NCBI GenBank assembly: GCA_037953625.1
Contig: CM075650.1
Span: 7,752,501 to 7,816,500 of the forward strand
Source: Crotalaria pallida
Taxonomy: Eukaryota; Streptophyta; Magnoliopsida; Fabales; Fabaceae
Length of the DNA: 64,000 nt
Reading direction: 5' to 3'
Below the pieces are notes generated by a model. That model worked only from the letters and a program-made list of their open reading frames with translations. It did not search any database and was not told the origin of the DNA. This document shows, in pieces, positions 49,501 through 59,526 of the stretch (positions are counted from its first letter, which is position 1; every line of letters begins with the position of its first letter). Made by a program: the position numbers and the translations under genes.

Positions 49501-49937
49501 TGAACGAGTTGCAGCGATTTGTGAATAATTGGACTACTGAAAGTCCAAATATTTTGAATGACATCAAATTCTATGAAGATGTCAAAGCAAATCAAAGCAA
49601 AATGGAGATCGAATTCATGGATTCAGAACGGGAGGACGCCGATTGTTCTTCCAAGGTTGATACCACACTTCGACAACTGGAAGAGAATGGAGCTAAGATT
49701 CGAGAACTGAAGGAAGAATTAGCGCGTCGGGAACAAGATCAACTGGACCTGACCCAATACTTGGAATCCGTCAAAACCAACCGTCAAGAACTGGCTGCCA
49801 AAGTTAATGCTTTGGTGGCGCCTTATCAGCAGATCACGGATGCTTTGGGTACTTCTCTTCAAGGATATAGGGCTGGAATCCGACGCAGGGATGCTTTCGC
49901 CATGGAATGGCGTTCCTTTGGCAATCTTTTTGGATGA
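46592..49937 (+). CDS. Plant mobile domain (PMD/MAIN-like) protein gene, antisense inside the retrotransposon
   Basis: Three exons fit: 46592-48173, 48249-49039, 49116-49937, with introns of 75 and 76 bp. Donors G|GTAAGAG and GAG|GTATTTG and acceptors TGTAG and TTTAG keep phase. Residues about 85-510 form a PMD (PF10536-type) domain: CFHFRYGMMTPTLFDVAALT and TWLLHLWLNAILK are its best landmarks. Exon 2 encodes a Lys/Arg-rich, Ser/Pro-rich linker (KKQKKRRHH, probably nuclear). Exon 3 encodes a hydrophilic coiled coil (about 49560-49790). One TGA at 49389-49391 interrupts exon 3; the same frame continues for 180 codons after it. PMD proteins in host genomes (MAIN, MAIL1) act in transposon silencing and gene expression. 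The role of retrotransposon-borne forms is not settled. Confidence 0.8.
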
Positions 49938-50008
49938 ATTTGTTTTTCCTTTGTTGTATTTGCTTCTTGTATTTTGTTTCCTTCTGTATGGATTCCGCAA
50001 TTCTTGAA

Positions 50009-51793
50009 TTAATGCATTTTCACTTCTGTCATTGTCAGCTTATATTTTTTCAGATATTTGTCGTTAATTGCTTTAATCTTTTTCCCTGTTTCGACATCGA
50101 TTAACTCGTACGCATTGCCCGAGTAAGCCCTTAATACTTTAAATGGTCCTTCCCACTTTGGTGACCACTTGCCGTATTCATTCGAACGCTTGTCGATGGG
50201 TAAGATTACTTTCCATACTAATTCATCCGGTAAGAACGACTTAAATTTAACTTTGGCATCGTAATATCTAGCAATCTTCTCCTTCTGTCGCATGATATTT
50301 TCTAATGCCAACAGTCTTTCATCGTGCACCTCGTTTAACTCGTCGAACATGGCATTCCAATAGTCATTCGTAGGCATTTCATGTTGCCTCTGAAATCGTA
50401 TTGATTCCAAATTGATTTCGACTGGTAACATGGCCTCGTGGCCATATGTTAGCATATAGGGAGTTGTACCCGTTGCTTCATTTGGGGAATTCCAAATTGC
50501 CCACAACGCTGGAGTAAGTGCTTCGTGCCATTTTCGTGGTTTGCTTTTAATTTGTTTCTTGATGATGTTAATAATCCACTTGTTGGCTGCTTCCGCTTGT
50601 CCATTGGCCTGTGCATAGTAAGGTGTCGAAGTCAGTAACTTGATTCTTCTTGATGCCAAATAACCCTTCAATTTGCTTCCCAAGAAAATAGATGCTTGAT
50701 CTGTAGTAATGGTCTCGGGAATCCCAAATCGACAAACGATATGGTCTTCAATAAATTCAATTACTTCCTCTTGTTTAACCTTCACCAAAGGTATAGCTTC
50801 TACCCATTTGGTAAAATAGTCAACACCCACCAATATTCTTGAATGGCCTTTAGAAGAATGAGGGACAATTTCTCCAATTACATCTAGTGCCCATACTCTA
50901 AAAGGCCAAGGCTTGATAATCGAGTGCAATTCTCCTGCTGGGACGTTTTGAATGTAGCCATGTTTTTGGCATTCTTCACACGACTTCGCAAAATTCATGC
51001 AATCGGATATTAATGTAGGCCAAAAGACTCTTTGTCTCCTGAGTATCCATTTCATCTTCTCTCCTGCCTGGTGTGCTCCACATATTCCTTCATGGACTTC
51101 CGCCAAGGCTATGAAAGCGTCTTCCTTGTCGAGGCATACCTCCAAATTGTCGTCGACTAATTTGTGATACAAGTCACCTCCTAGTAACGTGAACTTGATC
51201 GCTTTCAATTTCAACTTTCGTTCGACATCGAGGGAGGGATTCGCCAAATAATCTGCTATGGGTTTCCTCCAATCATCTTCGGATGCTAGTGCGTTCACCA
51301 TTATTTCTCTCTCATGAGGGGGGTATAACAGTTCTTCGATCTGTGTTGCTTTATCCAAATCCCTCTTTGATATACGGTATCTAGATGCAATTTGGGCCAA
51401 ATGGTTGGCCTTTTGATTATGACACTTGTATACATGTTCTACTGAAATATCGTCAAATTGGCGCATCATCTTTCGTGCCATATTACGATATTTGGCCAAC
51501 TTTGGATTTAAACACTTGTATTCGTCAACCAGTTGCTTAATAACTAACTGAGAATCTCCTTTGATAGCCACATTTTTGGATTTTAAGAAGATTAATATTT
51601 CAAGGCCAATTAAAATAGCCTCGTACTCAGCTTCATTATTTGAACATTGATATTTAAGGTTGAACATAAATTCCGTAGGAATCCCTTCGGGGGATATGAG
51701 TAATATTCCAACTCCTGCCCCTTTCTTATGTGATGATCCATCAAAATACATCACCCAAGGCCTTAAGCCGACAAAATTTACAGATAAAGCCAT
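50009..51793 (-). pseudogene. Archaeal-type RNase H and integrase of the Tat-lineage element
   Basis: The 594-codon open block has three parts. Residues about 10-140 are the second RNase H (YFDGSSHKKGAGVGILL; NNEAEYEAI; KGDSQLVIKQL). The integrase zinc finger follows (HEGICGAHQ ... CEEC). The DDE core retains D in WALDVIGE, D in TTDQASIF and E in NGQAEAANK. The C-terminal region (KWSPKWEGPFKVL) is the usual integrase tail. The block is intact, but a one-base frameshift at about 51795 separates it from the upstream RNase H. Confidence 0.9.
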
Positions 51794-51795
51794 GT

Positions 51796-52958
51796 CTAGA
51801 CACGGGTTATTGCCAAAAAGTCGGCTACCACTTGGCCTTTGACGGATTTTAATGGCACATATTGAAGTGAAAATTCAGTTAACGCTAATGTCCATTTACC
51901 AATCCTGCCATGTATGATTGGCTTGGATAACATGTACTTAATAACGTCAGACTTCGACAAAACCAAAACATGAAAACTTTTCATATAATGTTTAAGCTTT
52001 GTACAAGAGAAATAGAGTGCTAAACATAATTTTTCTATTGCACTATACCGTGTTTCGGCATCATTCAACACTCTACTCAAATAAAATACAGCCCTTTCTA
52101 CACCATTTTCATTTTCTTGAGCTAACATACTTCCTATAGTGTAATCAGAGGCTGATATATACAATTTTAAAGGAAAACCTGGCTGAGGCGGCATCATGAC
52201 TGGTGGTGTTGATAAATATGTCTTCAAATCATCGAACGTCGCTTGTTGTTCCGGTTCCCATTTAAAATCTTCTTCCCGCTTCAACTTTACGAGCGGTGCA
52301 AAGGCTCTAGTTCTCCCCGACAGATTTGATATGAACCTTCTCAAATAATTCACCTTGCCAAGGAATGACTGGACCTCTTTTTTATTGTTGGAGGAGATGC
52401 TTCTATGATTTCTTTGGCCTTATTCTTGTCGACCTCAATGCCGTTTCTGTGGACGAGAAATCCCAAAAACTGACCAGCAGTGACTCCAAAGGTGCATTTG
52501 ATTGGATTCATCCTTAGTTTGTGCTTCCTCATTCTAGCGAATGCCTTTTCCAGGCTTTCTAAATGCTCCTCTTGAGTATCTGACTTGATCACCACGTCAT
52601 CGATGTATACCTCCAAGAACTTGCCAATCATATCGTGAAAAATCAGGTTCATTGCTCTTTGATATGTTGCTCCTGCATTCTTGAGTCCAAACGGCATCAT
52701 TACCCATTCAAAGGTTCCTATTGCTCCTGGACATCTGAACGTCGTCTTCGACACGTCTCCTTCAGCGATAAAAATCTGATTGTAACCTGAAAAAGCATCC
52801 AACAAACTCATTACCTTATGGCAAGATGCTGAATCCACCAGCATGTCAGCTATCGGCATTGGGTATTCGTCTTTTGGTGTGGCACTATTTAGATCCCTAA
52901 AATCAACACATAGTCGCATTTTCTCGTTCTTCTTCACCACAGGGACTATATTTGCCAT
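51796..52958 (-). pseudogene. Reverse transcriptase and first RNase H, frameshifted
   Basis: 52350-52958 carries the RT: LCVDFRDLNSATPKDEYPMP, GYNQIFIAEGD, FEWVMMPFGLKNAGATYQR and catalytic YIDDVV. 51796-52353 carries connection and RNase H1 (FISNLSGRTRAFAPLVK; LYISASDYTIGSMLAQ). A single missing base near 52385 shifts the frame between them. A stop at 52968-52970 separates the RT from its own N-terminus. Confidence 0.9.
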
Positions 52959-52967
52959 CCATTCGAC

Positions 52968-53843
52968 TTACCTTGCCGTTCTGATGAACTTAGCTTTCAG
53001 AAGTCTTTCGATCTCATCTTTAATTTTGAGAACTACATCAGGTGCGAACCGTCGAACTGCTTGTTTGATTGACTTGTGATCGGGCCGTAAAGTCAGCCTA
53101 TGTTCAACTAACTCTCTGTCGAGTCCTGGCATGTCCTCGTACTCCCAAGCAAAGCAATCTTGGTTCTTCTTAATGAGATCAACGAGCTTCTGTCGGAATT
53201 CCTCCTTTAACAACGCACTTACATAAATTGGTTTCGGCTTTTCAGCCGTTCCCAAATTGACTTCATCTCTGGGATCCTCACTGATGAATCAAACTTCCTC
53301 ATCTGTCCACCCTCTCTCGAATCCCAAAGGACTATCGTCTACGATACAATCCTGGAATGCACCTGTCTGAATAGTGCATTGCATTCTGTCAGCCACGTAG
53401 GCCGACAGTCTTTTTAACTGTCGATCAACCATTGATGCTGGTCGAAGGCCGCTGCTCAACGGCCTTGTCCATTTCGACAATTGCGATCCCATAGTTTTCC
53501 ATTAAGTATTTATCTACTATGGGTTTTTGGAAGTTTTCCGCATCAAGTCGGATCGGCTTAATGCTGGGATTGTAAACTTTGAAGTCTATATGCATCTATT
53601 GCATATAGCACGGGCTATCATCTGCTGGAATCACCTCCACCTTATTTTCCTGATTCCACAGAACTAGCTTCTGATGGGCTGTTGACGGCACGGCCCCCAC
53701 AGTATGGATCCAATCCCTTCCTAGCAGCAGATTGTAACTAGCCTTGGATGGGACTACCACAAACAAAGTATCTCTAACGACTGATCCCACCTCGACTTTC
53801 AGCATCGTCACACCATGTGATTGAGCAATTTTTCCAGTTAAAC
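52968..53843 (-). pseudogene. Protease C-terminal half, linker and RT N-terminus
   Basis: 53596-53843 contains the C-terminal part of the aspartic protease (ASYNLLLGRDWIHTVGAVPS). 53289-53492 is an uncharacterised linker. 52968-53255 leads into RT (ELVEHRLTLRPDHKSIKQ; EIERLLKAKFI). Stops separate the three pieces. The protease is cut at 53843 by the nested element; its first half lies at 62020-62239. Confidence 0.8.
53839..53843. repeat. Target-site duplication, left copy
   Basis: TAAAC directly before the TGTAACACC start of the nested element. An identical copy lies at 62015-62019. Confidence 0.9.
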
Positions 53844-56421
53844 TGTAACACCTAAGTTTATTTACCCTTTTTATACCCTTAATTAAAAATAGCGACTTGA
53901 AAATTTCTTTTTTAACTTATGAATTGATTAGGAAAAACTCTTAGTTACTTTTAATTCATAAGAAAATCTCCCGTCAAACGGACGGAGTTTCGTTTGTTTT
54001 TAGGACTTTTCCCAAAATTCCTGTTCTCCTGCAATCTGATAAATAACACATTTTCAAATAGCAAAGCCAGCAGGGCTATTCACATATATAACAGTTTGTG
54101 CAACTTCGTGCACGCATCAGAAAAGCCAGTTTAAGACATCAGAGTTAAAAGCATCAGAGTTAGCGGAATATAAACAAGTTAGGAAAACAGTTTTTCCCCA
54201 AAATAGACCCCTTTCCCAAAAGGAGTCGTCCTGGGCCCCTAAAAGCTATTTACATTTATACGCAACAAAAAAAATGATTCACATCATCGGGCCCAGGACA
54301 TTCCCATGTCCTACATGACTAAAGGTAACCTACTCTCCCTGGGAGGGAGAGTACTCCTGCTCGGCCTGATCTTGTGCAAACTCTTCCTTAGTACCTGTGG
54401 AGATAGTAAGGAGTGAGTATTACACATAAAATGGGGAGGCAGTTTCCAATTAAGACATAATGCGACACTAAGCCATACACAAATAACAATTCAATCACAA
54501 CATAATAAGAGTCAATGTATCACAATTCATTTTCAAGTATTCATTATTTTCTCAAATCGATTTTTATTTAACATTTTCTTAAGTCTTTCGTTCCAATTTT
54601 AATCATATTCATATTTTTTACTATCTGTCCCTGGTCACGACCTACTGTGTCTGCACTTCTGTGCACTCACGACTTACTGCGTCCGGGTGTGTTTCTCAAT
54701 CCCCTGGTCACGACCTACTGCGTTCGCACCACCGCGCGATAACGACTTACTGCGTCCGGGTATGTTTCTCAAATCCCCTGGTCACGACCTACTGCGTTCG
54801 CACCACCGCGCGATAACGACTTACTGCGTCCGGGTGTGTTTCTCAATCCTCTGGTCACGACCTACTGCGTTCGCACCACCGCGCGATAACGACTTACTGC
54901 GTCCGGGTGTGTTTCTCAATCCCCTGGTCACGATTATATATTATAACTTAATTAGCACAATTTAACATAATATCACAACTCAAATCATTAAACAACATAA
55001 GCATCATCAACATCACCAAATAACAAAATGAAACATATCAATATCCAATAATTTCCCTAAGTTATAAATTCTAATTTGACAATTATTCTCTATCATATCA
55101 ACCTAAACTACACAAAAATCTTAGTACCCATTATATGCATATTGTAAACTAAACCCCAGAGTAAGGTAATACTCACTATAACCCACTCCTTACCTTAAAT
55201 TAGCAAAGAGTAAATAGAACCTTAGTGAGCCCTAGCTCAAAACCTTGGAAACTTTGAACTTCCTAAGTCTAGCTTGCCACCTCAATAAGGAAATGATGAA
55301 GTGATCCTTGTCTTTGCCTTGGTTTGAGTTGGAAGGCATAAAGCAAAGCTCCTACATGACCATGGATGCAAGAACCCTAAGGGTTTTAGAACAAAATTCA
55401 TGAACTAAGGAGAGTTTGAATGAAAAGAAAAATAACTCATGGCATGAAGCTTACTTACCCCAATCAATGGTGGAAATTTGAAAACCAAGAAGAGAAGGGA
55501 GGGAGTAACTCGTGTGAGCCAAGGAGGAAGAGGAATGAACTTCAAACAAAATCCATGGAGCAAGCTTGATGAGTTTTGGTTGATTTTGGGTTGAGGTGCC
55601 CAAGAATCAAATGTGTATGGTGGATTGATGATGGAAATGTGATGGAGATGGAGAGAAATTGATGAAGTTGATGGAGTTGTTGGGGTGATGAAAGGTGGTG
55701 GAGTGTTTTTGTTTTTGGTGCTTCAATATTTGCCTTGGGTGCTGAGGAATCGTGTGGCTGTGGCTCATTACTTAGCCACCAAGTTCAGATCCGACGCACC
55801 AGATCTGATCTGAGGTGCGTCGCTTGCCTGGGCGCATGCTAGGCTCGCCTGGGCGGATTCTGGCACCAGCTGGTGCTTCTGGCACACCTGGTGCGTGGGG
55901 TGGAGAGCCTTGGCGCGCCAAAACGCGATTTCTGGTGCGCTGGTGTGGTGTCGCGCTCGCCTGGGCGCACGGTTGGCTGGCCTGGGCGGTTTTTCCCCTG
56001 GCTTGGTGCACCATGAACAGTGCACCCGCCTGGGCGCATGGCTGGTGCGCCTGGGCGAGAATCAGGGTTTTCAACCTTCGATTCACCGTAACTTCTTCGT
56101 TAACCGTCGGATCGGGTCCAAATTTTTAGACATGCTTCTTCACCCCATAAACTTCACATCCAACGGTGGAATTTATTTTCTTAGCATCCTATAATAAATT
56201 TCTAATTTTCTCTTTTCGGTCGATTTCTAACATCTAAAACGCCGATTTAACTCCCGATTTCGCTTATTTGACTTTGCCCAAGGCCACAACTGCCTTCTAT
56301 ACAACCCCTAGGACTTATAATCACCACTCACCTATCTACCAAAATTCATTAAGTCGTTATTCCAATTTTTTTAAGGTTTTTAATTAATAATTTCATTTAA
56401 ATCAAAGTATAGGATGTTACA
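53844..56421 (-). repeat. 3' LTR of the nested element
   Basis: 2578 bp from TGTAACACCTAAG to AGGATGTTACA. It contains four copies of a 74-bp minisatellite (54628-54925) and a GC-rich CCTGGGCG-containing block (55815-56060). The GC-rich block yields long but meaningless reading frames on both strands. Confidence 0.93.
54628..54925. repeat. 74-bp minisatellite, four units
   Basis: Units begin CCTGGTCACGACCTACTG and contain CACCGCGCGATAACGACTTA and GTCCGGGTGTGTTTCTCAAT. The first unit is diverged. The equivalent array in the other LTR has three units. Confidence 0.92.
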
Positions 56422-58283
56422 ATTCTCCCCCACTTACTGGAATTTCGTCCCCGAAATTCCATTCTGTCCCTCAATTGGAGAACCACCCCACTGATAAAAC
56501 TTTAGCCTACGGTTTGGATTTTCCTCCCGTTTAGTTCGTCTAATTCTCGACTCACGTTTACTTAGACAAAACCCAAGTTGGATTGCTAAGTTGCTCCCCC
56601 ACTTGGAATTAACATACTATATTATCTCGATACCCGAAGGTAAGAGACCGATTATATCAGCTTTTGATCGTCTCCCATGGAACTTCCGACGAAGAACGCA
56701 AGGATTAAACGATGACAATTACTGAATCCATAGAATTTCACGAAGAATTTATGTTGCTATTTTAGGGAGACAGAATAAGATCATGTAATCCACAGACTTT
56801 TGCAGAATACAACGGATCATGGCTAGAACTCTACTCGTCCATAAGGAACGAGCCGAGTAGATAAAACGGGGACTCCAGGGATATTGAATATTCCAGGATG
56901 AGAATTAAGGGTAAGTCGCAAATTCGCTCTTCTTAGTCGGCTGGAAGGAGGCAATCTTTGATTACGACGTAAAAGCCACTACTCTATAATTGCATCGGAC
57001 CAAATAGAATAAGAAGAAGGAGATCCACTTTTACTAATCGAATCATTAGTCAAAGTTTCACAGAAATAGTAATGGAGCATTCAAATGATGATTGGGTAAT
57101 CATGATCCAAGGTGGGCATATATATATATACTTGAAATTTAGGTGTTTCGTTGTTCACTAAGCTAACTCTATAGAGTTATAAACCAAGTCTTGATGCTTG
57201 TTAATGACCAAACTTTCACCTACTTTGAATCGAACCTTCAAGGATGCTTGAATAAATTCGGTATAGACTAAGAGTGTCTATGGAATCTGACTCTTATGCC
57301 ACTTTTAGGAGTCACAACACGCTTAAGATTTACATCACTCCTACGATTGAAGGCCAAACGGTGTTTTACCACTTGTGGTTGGTCAATCGTTAAAATTGTT
57401 CAGTCTCGATGTGGAGACTTCACAAATTTATTAAGATTTGTTCTCATGACAGAGGGTCATCTAGGAATCTTGGTAAGATTCCTAGTAAGTTCTGGATTAC
57501 CCATATTCGGTTCGGTCTCTATGATAGTTAGAGTTAGTTCATGTAAGGTTTTGCTTAACTCGTTCTATGATTCTAGTATGCACTAATACTATTCTACAAT
57601 CAGGAAAAACAACCTAAGGTTCTCCTTCCTTCCATTTTGTTCTAGGTCAAATTCTAGATTTTACAACAAGTTTTGGGAAAGGTATTTTCCGGTCAGCTGA
57701 TTTTCTTACAAGGGATTTACTTCTTGGAAGCCACTGCTTCGGCTGTCTCGATTTCACTTAAAAGGTTGTGATGACAGTATCCATTAATAGATGCGAAGAT
57801 TGAGGTGATCAATCCCAATCTCACGTCTATTAATAGTACATCACTGTTAAATGGTTGTTGACAATGTTATCATTTAACAAATGCAAGGATTAGAGTGATC
57901 AGTTCTAACCTCACACTCCATTAGATAATAACATTATCGCAGTTCTTGCTTAAGCGTTTTAACTAATGCCTTACACTTATAAGCTCTTTCTAAGGTCAGA
58001 TTTGTTTTGGTATATCACTAAATTTTTCAGAACGAGACCTAAATCAGGAATGCAATCCAAGGAATGTAGTTATCAAAACGACGCCGAAGAAAATCACTTC
58101 CTACAATACCTAAGGGCATTGGTTGATTGATTTTCGTTCGCTTAGGCCCAACATTAACTTATTTTGAACTATTGGCCAGCCATTTAAAATAGATAGAGGG
58201 AGTATACTTCGTATGGTTTTACTAAAAGCTTAACAAGGGTAGAAACTTACAGCTCCTAAGATGTTCATAATTTTATAGGGCGA
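56422..58283 (-). other. Non-coding interior of the nested element
   Basis: It starts with the purine tract (plus-strand ATTCTCCCCC, 56422-56431). No gag-pol reading frame is preserved and there are no pol motifs on either strand. A roughly 85-bp diverged direct repeat (57785-57830 and 57871-57918, sharing GTGATCA and CTCAC) is visible. Confidence 0.6.
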
Positions 58284-59342
58284 CTAGGGAAAATTTGCAA
58301 GAATACTCAATTTCCTAATTCCAACAACAACTACAAAAGATCGCAACATACAAGACGTACCCCTCGGAATATGCTGACTTCCAGGTGCCTGCTGCTGCTG
58401 TAACATAACTGCTTCCTCCCGTACACCCTTCAGGGGACAATTTGCAACGAAATGCCCCGGTTGCCCACATTGAAAACAACGCCCTTTCATACTTTTTCTC
58501 AGCACCTTCCAACATTCGCCCCCATGAAACTTCCCACAATGGACACAAGTAGACTTGGGAAACTGAGGGGTTACCATCAGCCTTGCTTTCTTTGAAGTAA
58601 CCCTCTCGATCTCAGGTTTAGAATGAACCTTTGATTTCCCTGTGGCACCTTTCGACCTCGCCATACCTTTATCCCAAACGCTGGCCCAATGTACTAGCTG
58701 AGCAAAGTTGTCCTTGGGTACCTTTCCAAGAACTGCTCTGAGATCTCCACGGAGTCCTGCAAGGAACTTGATGCATTTGATTTCTTCATTCACACCCTTA
58801 TAGCTGGTAGCATAGCGAATCAGGTCCTCAAATTTCCCTACATATTCATCAACACTCATGTTCTCTTGTCTCAAGCATTGGAAAGCACGTTCCTTTTCCT
58901 TTCGGACATCTTCGAAAAGATACTTTCCCCGAAACCTTTCCTTGAATGCGTCCCATGTCACTTTTTGTTCATTGGTCTCCATACACTTTTGAACCTGCTC
59001 CCACCACTGCTCTGCATCTCCAACGAGTGCATATTGAACCAGAAGGACTTTCTGTTCCTCAGGCGGCGATATATCGTGGAGAATTTCTTCTATCTCCCGA
59101 AGCCACTTCCGAGTTACATTCGGATTATAGCCACCCTCGAACTTAGGGGGACCATGCCACTTGAATTCAGACAACCAATGAATTTCAGCTGGGGAGGGAT
59201 CCTGAATTGCCTGAGACGACTGGTTAAGTGAAGCTATGGTTGTCACAACCGTAGCCACCAATTCAGCTTGTCTTTGATTGATTTGGACCAAACTCTCTAT
59301 GATTGCAGCGATCCTATCATCGTCACTGCGCCTGCTTGCCAT
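58284..59342 (-). CDS. Gag protein of the nested element
   Basis: The 352-residue open frame is intact. An N-terminal helical region (SLVQINQRQAELVATVVTTI) precedes the retrotransposon gag domain (about 70-190: WLREIEEILHDISPPEEQKV, WWEQVQKCMETNEQKVTWDA, ECLRQ-like FQCLRQENMSVDEYVGKFED). A zinc knuckle CFQCGQPGHFVANC follows a second CHC-type cluster (CVHCGKFHGGEC). It packages element RNA into particles. It stops without entering a protease frame. The start is 168 bp from the primer site. The intact frame suggests it may still be expressed. Confidence 0.9.
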   Translation of the reverse strand: MASRRSDDDRIAAIIESLVQINQRQAELVATVVTTIASLNQSSQAIQDPSPAEIHWLSEFKWHGPPKFEGGYNPNVTRKWLREIEEILHDISPPEEQKVLLVQYALVGDAEQWWEQVQKCMETNEQKVTWDAFKERFRGKYLFEDVRKEKERAFQCLRQENMSVDEYVGKFEDLIRYATSYKGVNEEIKCIKFLAGLRGDLRAVLGKVPKDNFAQLVHWASVWDKGMARSKGATGKSKVHSKPEIERVTSKKARLMVTPQFPKSTCVHCGKFHGGECWKVLRKSMKGRCFQCGQPGHFVANCPLKGVREEAVMLQQQQAPGSQHIPRGTSCMLRSFVVVVGIRKLSILANFP

Positions 59343-59509
59343 AACTTCTAATCCCTGAAAAATGACAAGTTAATACATATATTATTTAGTAGTAATAACT
59401 ACTCTATCTTATTACTCTAATTTAGTCACTTATTTACTCATATCGGTTACTCGCTTGGTGAGTAACCACTTGGAGATGTGAGTCCACACTCCAAAGGCCG
59501 AGGGAAACT

Positions 59510-59521
59510 GCTCTGATACCA
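59510..59521 (-). other. Primer-binding site of the nested element
   Basis: TGGTATCAGAGC on the minus strand, complementary to the 3' end of plant initiator tRNA-Met, 5 bp inside the 5' LTR. Confidence 0.85.
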
Positions 59522-59526
59522 TAAAA

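Noticed and set aside
54628..54925. Possible CRISPR-like array
   Set aside because: Units are contiguous tandem repeats without unique spacers, in a plant LTR.
54687..54965. Plus-strand frame with repeated peptides in the LTR (also 60279-60565)
   Set aside because: The peptide repeats are just the 74-bp minisatellite read through. It is within an LTR and has no domain.
55768..56194. Overlapping long frames on both strands in the GC-rich LTR block (also 61386-61787)
   Set aside because: Low stop density is explained by high GC and simple repeats; there are six near-equal frames and no family.
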